This document shows, one piece after another, positions 52,751 through 61,074 of a stretch of DNA of 64,000 nt. Source of the stretch: JAKFDI01 sp044508835 (GTDB lineage: Bacteria; Pseudomonadota; Gammaproteobacteria; Burkholderiales; Burkholderiaceae_C); contig JBIQHD010000023.1 in assembly GCA_044508835.1 (NCBI GenBank), positions 1-64,000 of the forward strand. The letters are read 5' to 3'. How positions within the stretch are numbered: position 1 is the stretch's first letter; every line of letters begins with the position of its first letter. The notes beneath the pieces are model-generated. The model worked only from the letters and a program-made list of their open reading frames with translations, searched no databases and was not told the origin of the DNA. Both the position numbers and the translations under genes were made by a program.

Positions 52751-53800
52751 CTACCGCCCGCGGCTCGGCCCCACGGACACCCAGAAGCGCGTGCGGTAGG
52801 TGACGCTGACGGGATGGGTCTGCGCGAGAAACTGCAGCGTCCGGTCGGTATCCCGGGTCTGGAACAGTCCGGACACGCGCAGGTCGGCGACACGCTTGTC
52901 GCAGGCGATGCGGCCGCTGCGGTAGCGCGAGAGTTCGTCCAACAGGTCGGCCAGGCGGATGTTCTTGCCGGCAATGACGCCGTCGGTCCAACTGTCGGCC
53001 TCGAAGCCTTGCAGGTCCGCCGGCTCGGTGCCGTCGTCGGCGAGCCAGCGGCTTTCGCCGGCGCGCATCACGTGGCCGGCGTCGCCGCCGGCCGGGTGCA
53101 GTTCCACCGCGCCCTCCTGCACGCTGATGCGGGCGCGGCGCTCGTCCAGGCGCACGGTGAAGCGCGTGCCCAGCGCCTGCAGCTTGCCGAAGGGCGTGTA
53201 GACCCAGAACGGCCGCTTCGCGGGCGCGTCGGCGTCGGGGCCGGTGGTGACGAGCATCTCGCCGCGCCGCAGGACGACGAGGCGGCGTTCGCCCGCCAGG
53301 TCGGCGCTGACGGCGCTGTCGGTGTTGAGCACGATGACGGTGCCGTCGGCCAAGCGGAGTGTCTTCCGTTCGCCGGCGGCCGTGCTGGCGTCGGCCAGCA
53401 GCCGCTGCCACGGGGCTTGATCGCGCACCACCCAGCCGACACCCAAGGCCAAGCCGGCGAGCGACAGGAGTTTCATCGTGGCGCGGCGGCTCGACAGGCG
53501 CTGCTCGCGCTTCGTGCCGGCTGCCGCCAAGGTCCCCTGCAGCACCTTGGGCGGGAATCTGGCGAACGGCTGCTTGAGCGAATCCACGCGAGCCCAGGCC
53601 ACCGCATGCAGCGGATCGGCCTGCAGCCAGCGCTCGAAGGCGCTGCGCACCTCGGGCGCGGGGTCGTTGTAGTCGAGCTTCACCGCCCAGGTGATGGCCG
53701 CGTCGATGATGTCTTCCGGCAGCGGCTCCTTGCGGTCCGAGGCTTCATGCTGATTCGGGCCGATGCCGACGACGACGCCACGCAATGCTTCGTCGCTCAT
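52751..53800 (-). CDS. fecR: FecR-family anti-sigma/signal transducer
   Basis: The 349-residue protein has a cytoplasmic N-terminal DUF4880 domain (IIDAAITWAVKLDYND near residue 30) and one membrane segment (LLSLAGLALGVGWVV near residue 113). The periplasmic FecR domain follows (LRLADGTVIVLNTDSAVSAD near residue 148). A C-terminal STN-interacting region ends in WVSVGPSRGR. It takes the signal from the receptor's STN domain and controls the sigma factor. It overlaps the sigma gene by 4 bp. Confidence 0.92.
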   Translation of the reverse strand: MSDEALRGVVVGIGPNQHEASDRKEPLPEDIIDAAITWAVKLDYNDPAPEVRSAFERWLQADPLHAVAWARVDSLKQPFARFPPKVLQGTLAAAGTKREQRLSSRRATMKLLSLAGLALGVGWVVRDQAPWQRLLADASTAAGERKTLRLADGTVIVLNTDSAVSADLAGERRLVVLRRGEMLVTTGPDADAPAKRPFWVYTPFGKLQALGTRFTVRLDERRARISVQEGAVELHPAGGDAGHVMRAGESRWLADDGTEPADLQGFEADSWTDGVIAGKNIRLADLLDELSRYRSGRIACDKRVADLRVSGLFQTRDTDRTLQFLAQTHPVSVTYRTRFWVSVGPSRGR

Positions 53801-54309
53801 GGCTCGAAGCGCAGGGCGTAGCAGCTTCGCAGCGCCTTGGCGATGTAGCGCTCCGCGGTGGCCAGCGAGACGCCCAGCCGCTGGGCGATCTGCGGGCAGG
53901 TCAGGCCGTCGAGCTGGGCGAGCAGGAAGGCGGTGCGTACGGCGGGCTTGAGCGCGTCGAGCACACGGTCGATCTCCATCAGCGTTTCGAGGAAGATCAG
54001 CCGGCTTTCCGGCGACGGCTCCTCGGGCCCGGGCATGGCGGCCAGGGTTTCCAGCCAAGCCAGCTCCAGCTCGCGGCGGCGCCACTGCTCGATGACCAAG
54101 CCGTTGGCGATCGTGGAGAGGAAGGCTCGGGGCTCACGCGCCTGGATGGGCTGGCGGCGCTGCAGGACGCGCATGAACACGTCTTGCGCCAGGTCGGCCG
54201 CGTCGAATGTGTTGCCCAGTCTGCGGCGAAGCCAGCCCTGCAGCCACCCGTGGTGGTCGCTGTACAGCGAATGGACTTCGTCGTGCAGCGCAAGCTCGAA
54301 GGTCGACAC
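53797..54309 (-). CDS. fecI: FecI-family ECF RNA polymerase sigma factor
   Basis: The 170-residue sigma-70 family protein has region 2 (DAADLAQDVFMRVLQRR near residue 38; FLSTIANGLVIEQWRRRELE near residue 62) and region 4 (LDGLTCPQIAQRLGVSLATA near residue 134). Its likely target is the receptor operon beside it. The gene is first in the module and has a Fur-box-like palindrome about 50 bp upstream, so iron repression plus surface signalling is expected. Confidence 0.93.
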   Translation of the reverse strand: MSTFELALHDEVHSLYSDHHGWLQGWLRRRLGNTFDAADLAQDVFMRVLQRRQPIQAREPRAFLSTIANGLVIEQWRRRELELAWLETLAAMPGPEEPSPESRLIFLETLMEIDRVLDALKPAVRTAFLLAQLDGLTCPQIAQRLGVSLATAERYIAKALRSCYALRFEP

Positions 54310-54835
54310 GGCTCACTCCTCCTGTGAATGGTCGAGCGCGCGGCGGACCTTGGACATGAATGAGAATTATTTGCATTTTATGGGGTGCGCGGCCGGTTTC
54401 ACAAGAAGTGTCTCGGTGCGGTTCAGGCACTCGGCGCGGTCTTCGCCGGCGCAGTCGCCGGAAGACGCCTGGCACCTTCCCGTCTGAAACTCGGTCCGTC
54501 GTCATGAAGGCTTCCAGCCTGTGCGGGACCGGCGCTGCGGCATCGACCTGCTCGGCGTTGGTCTGCGCGTGCAGCGCGGCATGGCGGCCCAGGGTCGCTC
54601 TCGGTTCCAACGACACGATGACGGTGAGCGAGGGGCGCGTCGGCCGGATTGGTTCCGAGACCGTGGTCGCGTCCACGCGCTGACCTGCTCCATGACAACC
54701 TTGCGATGCCGTGCAGCGGCGGATCACTCCCGGGGGATGCGCAAGGGTCGGCGGTTGACTGCGTCCGCGTGATTCCGGCCTTGGGGAGAGCAGGCAGTAC
54801 TGCTCAGAGCGTGCATCCCCGACGAGGCCAGGCGG
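54310..54835. other. Gene-poor interval
   Basis: No gene is supported over these roughly 526 bp. The left end contains the Fur-like palindrome at 54359-54377. A plus-strand frame at 54360-54683 and minus-strand alternatives have low-complexity Arg/Ser/Ala composition and no family signature. A small hairpin, GAGCAG-N6-CTGCTC, lies at 54788-54805. The interval could be decayed sequence left by acquisition of the iron module. Confidence 0.5.
54359..54377 (-). promoter_or_regulatory. Fur box upstream of fecI
   Basis: On the minus strand the sequence is AATGCAAATAATTCTCATT, a 9-1-9 imperfect palindrome with 7 of 9 matching positions. It has the form of proteobacterial Fur boxes and is about 50 bp before the sigma factor start. 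This is the expected position for iron-dependent repression. Confidence 0.75.
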
Positions 54836-55774
54836 TCAGCCCATCGCGGCGAGCACCGCCTCGCGCCGAGGGATCGGCGCGATGGCGCCCACGCCGCCCA
54901 CGGACAGCGCGGCCGCCGCGTTGGCGTAGCGCGCGGCGTCGAGCGGCGCGTCGCCGGCCATCAGCCGCGCGACGAAGGCGCCGTCGAAGCAGTCGCCCGC
55001 GCCGGTGGCGTCGACCACCGTGCTCGGCGCGCCGGCCAGCTCGGCGCGCTCGCCGCCGCACGAGACGATGCAGCCCTGCGCGCCGCGCTTGAGCACCACC
55101 GCCGCCGCGCCCTGGGCATGGCACCAGTCGAGCTGCGAGGCGGGGTCGCCGTGGCCGCTGAGCACGGCCAGGTCCTCGGCCGAGGGCAGCGCCCAGTCGA
55201 CGAGCGCGAGCGTCGCCGCGACGATGGCCCGCGCACGCGCCAGCGGCCACAGCTTGAGCCGCAGGTTGGGGTCGTAGCTGATGCGCGCGCCGCCGGCCCG
55301 CGCGGCCTCGGCGGCGGCGAACACGGTGTCGCAGGCGCTCGCGCTGATGGCCTGGCTGATGCCCGAGACGTGCAGGAAGCCCGTGCCGGCCAGCGCGGCA
55401 TGCGCGGCCAGCGCGGGCGTCATGCGGCTCGCGGCCGAGCCGGCGCGCAGGTAGCTGAACTCGTGGCCGGACGGGCCGTGGCTCACGAAGTACACGCCGG
55501 TCGGCGCGGCGGGGTCGACCTCGACGCCGCTCACGTCCACGCCTTCGCCGCGCCACAGCGCGCACAGCGCGCGGCCGAAGGTGTCGTCGCCCACGCGGCT
55601 CACGTAGGCCGCCGCCGCGCCCTGGCGGGCGGCGGCGATGGCCATGTTGGAGGTGTCGCCGCCGAAGCCCTGCTGCCAGGCGTCGCCGCCGCGCTGGTTG
55701 AACTCGACCATCGCCTCGCCGAGCGCGACGACGCGCGCCGGCGCCGGCGGCGCGGCGGTCATCGGGTCGGCCAT
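54836..55774 (-). CDS. PfkB-family sugar/sugar-acid kinase
   Basis: The 312-residue ribokinase-family enzyme phosphorylates a sugar or keto-acid. It has ALGEAMVEFNQRGGD near residue 18, the substrate-binding GGDTSNMAIAAARQGA near residue 40, and the ATP/anion-hole motif VDATGAGDCFDGAF near residue 255 with the catalytic aspartate. KDG kinase (KdgK) or 2-ketogluconate kinase are both compatible. The start ATG overlaps the stop of the RraA-like gene by one base. Confidence 0.85.
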   Translation of the reverse strand: MADPMTAAPPAPARVVALGEAMVEFNQRGGDAWQQGFGGDTSNMAIAAARQGAAAAYVSRVGDDTFGRALCALWRGEGVDVSGVEVDPAAPTGVYFVSHGPSGHEFSYLRAGSAASRMTPALAAHAALAGTGFLHVSGISQAISASACDTVFAAAEAARAGGARISYDPNLRLKLWPLARARAIVAATLALVDWALPSAEDLAVLSGHGDPASQLDWCHAQGAAAVVLKRGAQGCIVSCGGERAELAGAPSTVVDATGAGDCFDGAFVARLMAGDAPLDAARYANAAAALSVGGVGAIAPIPRREAVLAAMG

Positions 55775-56418
55775 CAGATGCGCCCGTACTTCGCCAGCCC
55801 CTCGCGCAGCGACTTGCTCGCGACGATGAGCCTGGCCTGCTCGAGCTCGCGGCGCTCGATCTCCTCGGCCATCTCGACCACGGCCTGCAGGTGGGCCGCG
55901 GGGATGACGACCACGCCGTCGAGGTCGGCCATGATCCAGTCGCCCGGGTTCACGGTGATGCCGCCGCATACCACGGGCACGTTGGCGGCCACGGTGCGAA
56001 AGCGCCCGACCGTCGTGCCCGGCGAGATGGAGCGCGCGTACACCGGGAAGCCGTAGTCGCGGCGGATCTCGGTCACGTCGCGCACGCCGCCGTCGAGCAC
56101 CGCGCCGGCCAGGCCCCGCACGTGCGCGCCGGCGGTCATGAGGCCGCCCCACACCGCCACGTCCTCCTCGCCGCCGATGCCGATCACCATCACGCTGCCC
56201 GGCGCGGCGGTGTCGATGAGGTCCAGCGCGTGCTGCGGCGGCACGGCCTCGGTGCTCGGCTCCTCGAGCACCGTGACGACGGGCCCGGCGATGCGGGTGT
56301 CGTTGATGCGCGGCTTGATCGCCTGCACCATGTAGCCGCGCTGGCCGGCCACCTTGTCGACCGCGTCGGCCACCGAGGCCGAGGCGACGTTCTTGAGCCG
56401 TTGCACAAAGTCAGTCAT
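55774..56418 (-). CDS. RraA-like aldolase/decarboxylase family protein
   Basis: The 214-residue protein is of the RraA/HMG-CHA aldolase type. The metal and substrate site is in WGGLMTAGAHVRGLAGAVLD followed by GGVRDVTEI, where the Arg-Asp pair near residue 121 matches the class II pyruvate aldolase family. Such enzymes cleave 4-hydroxy-2-oxo acids or decarboxylate oxaloacetate. It is between kinase and dehydrogenase genes with overlaps on both sides, so it is part of the pathway rather than an RNase E regulator. Confidence 0.83.
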   Translation of the reverse strand: MTDFVQRLKNVASASVADAVDKVAGQRGYMVQAIKPRINDTRIAGPVVTVLEEPSTEAVPPQHALDLIDTAAPGSVMVIGIGGEEDVAVWGGLMTAGAHVRGLAGAVLDGGVRDVTEIRRDYGFPVYARSISPGTTVGRFRTVAANVPVVCGGITVNPGDWIMADLDGVVVIPAAHLQAVVEMAEEIERRELEQARLIVASKSLREGLAKYGRI

Positions 56419-57404
56419 TGCAGAGTTCCTTCTTCCGTGGTCCATGGATTGAGCCAATGCAGGGGCGGCTCGCCGCGCAGCATGCGCACGGCTTGCGCCG
56501 CCGCCTTCGCCTGCAGGTCGCGCACCGATTCCTGCGAATACCAGCCGGTGTGGTCCGAGAGCACGACGTTGGCCAGGCCGTGCAGCGGGCTCGCCGCCGG
56601 CAGCGGCTCGTGCTCGAACACGTCCAGGCCGGCGCCGAGCAGCGCGCCGCGGCGCAGCGCGTCGGCCAGCGCCGTCTCGTCGACGAGCGGGCCGCGCGCG
56701 GTGTTCACCAGCACGGCGGTCGGGCGCATCAGCGCCAGCCGCCGCGCGTCGATCGCGTGCCGCGTCTGCGGCGTGAGCGGCGCGTGCAGCGAGATGAAGT
56801 CGCTGCCCTGGCACAGCGCGTCCAGCGGCACCGCCTGCACGCCGGCGGGCAGCGCCTGCGCGAACGGGTCGTGCACCAGCACCCGCTCGACGCCGAAGCC
56901 GCGCAGCCGCCGCTCGACGGCGCGCGCGATGCGGCCGTAGCCGACGAGGCCCAGCGTCTTGCCGGCGATGCGGTACATCGGCTCGCGCGCCGCGACGTTC
57001 CAGGCGCCGGCGCGCACGGCCCCGTCGCGCGTGACGACGCGGCGCGCCACCGCCAGCAGCAGCGCGAGCGCCTGGTCCGCCACCTCCTCGGTGCCGTAGT
57101 CGGGCACGTTGGCGACGAAGACGCGGCGCTGCGCCGCCGCGGCGAGGTCGATGTTGTCCACGCCGATGCCGTAGCGCACGATGCCGCGCAGCTGCGGCAG
57201 GGCCGCGATGGCGGCCGCGTCGATGCGCGACTCGCGCACCAGCAGCACCTGCGCGCCGTCCAACTCGGCCAGCCGCGCGCCGGCATCGCCGCCGCAGGCG
57301 CACACCTCCAGGCGCGCGCCCACCGACGCGAGCGCGGCGCGCTCGGCCTCGTAGCCGGCGTAGCCGTCGTCGATGACGACGACCCGGAGCACCGGATCGC
57401 TCAT
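56415..57404 (-). CDS. D-isomer-specific 2-hydroxyacid dehydrogenase
   Basis: The 329-residue enzyme has the NAD-binding loop LGLVGYGRIARAVERRLRGF near residue 150, the active-site arginine region VNTARGPLVDE near residue 234, and the catalytic histidine in LSDHTGWYSQES near residue 287. It resembles CtBP/phosphoglycerate-dehydrogenase-type proteins. With a PfkB kinase it recalls 2-ketogluconate use, but the RraA-like protein is not part of that pathway. The 3' end overlaps the RraA-like gene by 4 bp. Confidence 0.86.
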   Translation of the reverse strand: MSDPVLRVVVIDDGYAGYEAERAALASVGARLEVCACGGDAGARLAELDGAQVLLVRESRIDAAAIAALPQLRGIVRYGIGVDNIDLAAAAQRRVFVANVPDYGTEEVADQALALLLAVARRVVTRDGAVRAGAWNVAAREPMYRIAGKTLGLVGYGRIARAVERRLRGFGVERVLVHDPFAQALPAGVQAVPLDALCQGSDFISLHAPLTPQTRHAIDARRLALMRPTAVLVNTARGPLVDETALADALRRGALLGAGLDVFEHEPLPAASPLHGLANVVLSDHTGWYSQESVRDLQAKAAAQAVRMLRGEPPLHWLNPWTTEEGTLQ

Positions 57405-57414
57405 GCGGGCGCCG

Positions 57415-58431
57415 TTACTTCGCCGCTGCTGCCGCAGCCTTGTAGAGCTTGTCCGTCCACTCCTTGCTCACCTCCGCGTCGAGGTAGCTGCGCACCGCGG
57501 GCTGCGCCAGGCGGCGGAAGGCCTCGATCTGCTCGGGCGTCAGCTCGGTCACCGTCATGCCCTTCTCGGTGAGCACCTTCTTGGCCGACAGATCCTGCTC
57601 GCGCGTCATGTCGCGGTGGATCTTCTTGGCGATCTCCACGCCCTCGTCGACGGCCTTCTTCTCCACGGCGCTCAGGCCGTTGTAGAAGCGGTCGTTGATG
57701 AAATAGGCGTGCAGGCTGTAGACGTGGCCGTCGAGCGTGACGTGCTTCTGGTGCTGGTACAGGCTCGCGGCGAGGATGTTGGTGACGCCGTTCTCCTGGC
57801 CGTCGGCCGTGCCCTGCGCCAGCGCGGCGGGCAGCTCGCCCCAGTCGATGGCCGTCGGGCTCGCGCCGAGGGACTCGACCAGCTTCACGAACACCGGGCT
57901 CGGCTGCACGCGGATCTTCAGGCCCTTCATGTCGTCGGGCGTGCGGATGGGGTGCTTGGAGTTGGTGAAGTGGCGGATGCCGTTGTCGGCATAGGCCATC
58001 AGGCGGATGCCGGTCTTCTTGCGCATGTCCTCGGCCAGCTCCTTGCCGAAGGCGCCGTCGAGCACGGCGTAGGCGTGCGCATGGTCCTTGAACAGGTAGG
58101 GCAGGCCGAAGATGTTGAACGGCTTGTAGACCACCGGGATGCCGCCGTCGTGCACGACGGCCATCTCCACCGAGCCCAGGCGCAGGCCTTCGAGCACCTG
58201 GTTGGCCGGGCCGAGCTGGCCGGCGGGGTAGATCTCGACCTTGATCGAGCCCTTGGTGGCCTTCTCCACGTGCTCCTTGAACGCGAGCGCGGCCACGTGC
58301 TTGGGCTGGTCGGCCTTGGCCGGCTGGTAGTGGGTGTACTTCATCACCTTCTGCGCCTGCGCGGGCAGGGCGAAGAGGGCCGAGGCGGCCAGCGCCAGGA
58401 CGGCGAGCGGGCGGATGCGGTTCGGGATCAT
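57415..58431 (-). CDS. dctP: TRAP transporter substrate-binding protein DctP
   Basis: The 338-residue periplasmic protein has a signal peptide (cleavage near ALPAQAQ, residue 26) and the DctP fold. Its conserved motif GLKIRVQPSPVFVKLVESLG lies near residue 168 with the substrate-binding arginine. It captures organic acids for the DctQM carrier encoded next to it. The acid is probably a hydroxy- or keto-sugar acid, inferred from the downstream enzymes. Confidence 0.92.
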   Translation of the reverse strand: MIPNRIRPLAVLALAASALFALPAQAQKVMKYTHYQPAKADQPKHVAALAFKEHVEKATKGSIKVEIYPAGQLGPANQVLEGLRLGSVEMAVVHDGGIPVVYKPFNIFGLPYLFKDHAHAYAVLDGAFGKELAEDMRKKTGIRLMAYADNGIRHFTNSKHPIRTPDDMKGLKIRVQPSPVFVKLVESLGASPTAIDWGELPAALAQGTADGQENGVTNILAASLYQHQKHVTLDGHVYSLHAYFINDRFYNGLSAVEKKAVDEGVEIAKKIHRDMTREQDLSAKKVLTEKGMTVTELTPEQIEAFRRLAQPAVRSYLDAEVSKEWTDKLYKAAAAAAK

Positions 58432-58456
58432 GGTCAGGTCTCCTGTGGAAATCGGC

Positions 58457-59746
58457 TCAGTTCTTGTAGCCCAGCAAACCCGGCAGCCAGGTGGACAGCG
58501 CCGGAACGAAAGTGAGAAGCGCCAGCACGATGAGCAGCGCCAGCAGCATCGGGCGCATCTCGCGCACCATGCGGCCCATGGGCACGCCCGAGACGATGGT
58601 GGTGACGAACAGCAGCGCGCCCACCGGCGGCGTGACCATGCCCAGCGTGAGGTTCACGATCACCACGATGGCGAAGTGCAGCGGCTCGAGCCCGGCGGCG
58701 TCGGCCAGTGGGGCGAGGATGGGCACCATGATCATCACGCCCGGCAGCGGCTCGATGAAGATGCCCACCAGCAGCAGCAGCACGTTGATCGCCAGCAGCA
58801 GCGACAGCGGCGACAGGTCGAGCTGCGCGATCCAGGCCGCCACCGTCTGCGGCACCTGGCCGATCGTCAGCACCCAGGCGAACACCGCCGACGCCGCGAC
58901 GATGAACAGGATCGACGACGTCATCAGCGTGGTGCGGAACAGGATGGCCGGCAGCTTGTCCATGGTCAGCGTGCCGTAGACGAAGCGCCCCACCAGCAGC
59001 GCGTACAGCACGGCCGCCGCCGATGCCTCGGTGGGCGTGAACACGCCCACGTGGATGCCGCCGAGGATGATGACCGGCAGCAGCAGCGCCGGCAGCGCGC
59101 GCACGAACAGGCGCAGGATCGGCGCCGGGTCCAGCCCTTCGGCGCTGGCGCGGTAGTCGCGCCGCACGCTGACGATGTGGTTGACGATCGCCAGCGACAG
59201 CGCGATCAGGAACCCGGGCACCACGCCGGCGAGGAACAGGCCGGTCACCGTCACGCTGTTGTCCGTCAGCGCGTAGATGATCATGATGATCGACGGCGGG
59301 ATGATGGGGCCGACGATGGCCGTCGATGCCGTGAGCGCCGCCGCGTAGGCCTCGTCGTAGCCGGCCTTGCGCATCATGCGGATGAGCATCGAGCCGGGCC
59401 CGGCCGCGTCGGCCAGCGCCGAGCCGCTGATGCCCGAGAAGAAGGTGAGCGTGAGGATGTTGGCGTGGCCCAGCCCGCCGCGGCGGCGCCCGACCAGGCG
59501 CGCGGCGAAATGCAGCAGCACGTCGGTGAGCGCGCCGCCCGACATCAGCTCGGCCGCGAGGATGAAGAACGGGATCGCCAGCAGCGGGAAGCTGTCCAGC
59601 CCGCTGAAGAGGTTCTGGGTGACGACCAGCGCGGTCATGCCGGGCATGGCCCAGATCACCGCCAGCCCCCCGATCAGCATGGCGAAGGCGATCGGCACGC
59701 CGATCACCATCATCCCGACGAAGACGATGCCGAGCAGCGCGGTCAT
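58457..59746 (-). CDS. dctM: TRAP transporter large permease DctM
   Basis: The 429-residue protein has about twelve membrane helices and typical DctM sequence: PLLAIPFFILAAELMSGG near residue 57, SGISGSALADAAGPGSMLI near residue 95, and TPTEASAAAVLYALLVGRFV near residue 238. It moves the bound acid inward with sodium ions. Its ATG overlaps the dctQ stop by 4 bp. Confidence 0.94.
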   Translation of the reverse strand: MTALLGIVFVGMMVIGVPIAFAMLIGGLAVIWAMPGMTALVVTQNLFSGLDSFPLLAIPFFILAAELMSGGALTDVLLHFAARLVGRRRGGLGHANILTLTFFSGISGSALADAAGPGSMLIRMMRKAGYDEAYAAALTASTAIVGPIIPPSIIMIIYALTDNSVTVTGLFLAGVVPGFLIALSLAIVNHIVSVRRDYRASAEGLDPAPILRLFVRALPALLLPVIILGGIHVGVFTPTEASAAAVLYALLVGRFVYGTLTMDKLPAILFRTTLMTSSILFIVAASAVFAWVLTIGQVPQTVAAWIAQLDLSPLSLLLAINVLLLLVGIFIEPLPGVMIMVPILAPLADAAGLEPLHFAIVVIVNLTLGMVTPPVGALLFVTTIVSGVPMGRMVREMRPMLLALLIVLALLTFVPALSTWLPGLLGYKN

Positions 59747-60288
59747 AGCGCCTGCGGGTCGAAGCCCTCGACCCGCTCCCACTCGCCGCTGCCCACGTAG
59801 CGGCGGGCGACCAGCCCCAGGTGGGCGAGCATCAGCGCGGCGCCCGCCGGGATGGCCAGGTACACCTTGCCGAGCGAGAGCGACAGCACCGGCGACTCCT
59901 GCTCCCAGCCGAAGCGGGCGTATTCGATGCCCAGCACCAGCAGCAGCACCAGCGTGGCGGCGACGATCGCCATCACCAGCACGCGCAGCATGCGGGCGCC
60001 GCGCGGGGGCAGCAGGCCCGGCAGCGTGTCGACGGCGATGTGCCCGCCCACGCGCAGCGCCGGCCCGGCGCCGAGGAAGGCGGCCCAGATCATCATGTAG
60101 CGGGTGACTTCCTCCACCCAGCTGAACGAGTGGCCGAAGACGTAGCGCGTGATGACGTTGCCGATCACCAGCGCCGCCATGACGGCCAGGAGGATGATCA
60201 GCACCCAGCGGTTGGCAGCGACGAAGCCGCTCTCCAGCTTGTCCAGCGCCCGGCGCGGCGGCGGTGCGGCGGAACCGGTTGTCTCCAT
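59743..60288 (-). CDS. dctQ: TRAP transporter small permease DctQ
   Basis: The 181-residue protein has four membrane helices. The second contains the family block VTRYMMIWAAFLGAGPALR near residue 63, and RVGGHIAVDTLPGLLP follows near residue 81. It pairs with DctM. It is the first gene of the operon, 69 bp from the divergent GntR gene. Confidence 0.92.
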   Translation of the reverse strand: METTGSAAPPPRRALDKLESGFVAANRWVLIILLAVMAALVIGNVITRYVFGHSFSWVEEVTRYMMIWAAFLGAGPALRVGGHIAVDTLPGLLPPRGARMLRVLVMAIVAATLVLLLVLGIEYARFGWEQESPVLSLSLGKVYLAIPAGAALMLAHLGLVARRYVGSGEWERVEGFDPQAL

Positions 60289-60330
60289 GGGGGTTCGGCA
60301 CTACATTGGCTGCAGCGCTTCTGTTGTCTA

Positions 60331-60350
60331 ATACCTAATATATCGCGTAT
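60331..60350. promoter_or_regulatory. Candidate GntR operator for the TRAP cluster
   Basis: ATACCTAATA/TATCGCGTAT is a 20-bp imperfect palindrome with 7 of 10 matching positions (ATAC...GTAT ends), in the short gap between dctQ and the divergent GntR gene. It is A+T-rich against a very G+C-rich background. Regulation by the adjacent GntR protein is inferred. Confidence 0.55.
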
Positions 60351-60357
60351 CAGTGCA

Positions 60358-61059
60358 ATGTTGAACCCCATCCAACGCTCGGAATCCCTGACGGACCAGG
60401 CCCTGCGCCGCATCCGCGACCTGATCGTCGACGGCGCCGTCCCGCTCGGGGCGCAGCTGTCGGAGGCGGCGCTCGCCGCGGAAATGGGCATCAGCAAGAC
60501 GCCGGTGCGCGAGGCGCTGGTGCGGCTGCAGAGCGAGGGGCTGGTGGAGGTCATCCCCCAGCGCGGCACCTACGTGTTCCGGCTCGACGACGCCCAGGTG
60601 GCGGAGGTCTGCCGCTACCGCGTGCTGATCGAATCGGCCGCGCTCGGCGAGGCGATGCAGCGCAACGCCGCGGCCCTGGTGGCCGGCCTGCACGCCAGCG
60701 TGGAACGCATGCGCGCGGCGCACGAGGCGCACGACCTGGCCGCCCTGCCCCGGCTCGACCAGGAGTTCCACGAGACCCTCATCGAGCACTGCGGCAACGC
60801 CTACCTGCGCAATGCCTACGGGCTGGTGAGCCCCATCATCCGCTCGCTGCGCAGCCGCCTGCCGGTCGAGAGCTCACGCGTCGACCACTGCCAGGAGAAC
60901 CACGCGGCCATCCTGCGGCTGATCGAATCGGGCGACGCCGACGCCTCGCGCCGGGCGCTGGCCGAGCACATCGACGACACGGTGAGCTCCTACCTCGAAG
61001 CCAGCCGGCGCGCGCACGAGCGGCGCGCGCCGATGGGGCTGGCGCCGGTCGTGACGTAG
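60358..61059 (+). CDS. GntR-family (FCD) transcriptional regulator
   Basis: The 233-residue regulator has an N-terminal winged helix (LSEAALAAEMGISKTPVREA, about residues 37-56) and an FCD ligand domain from about residue 85 with metal-site-type HETLIEHCGN near residue 140. It is divergent from dctQ and has an operator-like palindrome immediately upstream. It likely represses the TRAP/catabolic operon and itself. Confidence 0.9.
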   Translation: MLNPIQRSESLTDQALRRIRDLIVDGAVPLGAQLSEAALAAEMGISKTPVREALVRLQSEGLVEVIPQRGTYVFRLDDAQVAEVCRYRVLIESAALGEAMQRNAAALVAGLHASVERMRAAHEAHDLAALPRLDQEFHETLIEHCGNAYLRNAYGLVSPIIRSLRSRLPVESSRVDHCQENHAAILRLIESGDADASRRALAEHIDDTVSSYLEASRRAHERRAPMGLAPVVT

Positions 61060-61074
61060 ACGCGGGGCGCCCGT

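Noticed and set aside
54360..54683. 107-codon plus-strand frame after the Fur box
   Set aside because: Its composition is low-complexity Arg/Ser/Ala, there is no ribosome site and no recognisable domain. It overlaps the Fur site at its start.
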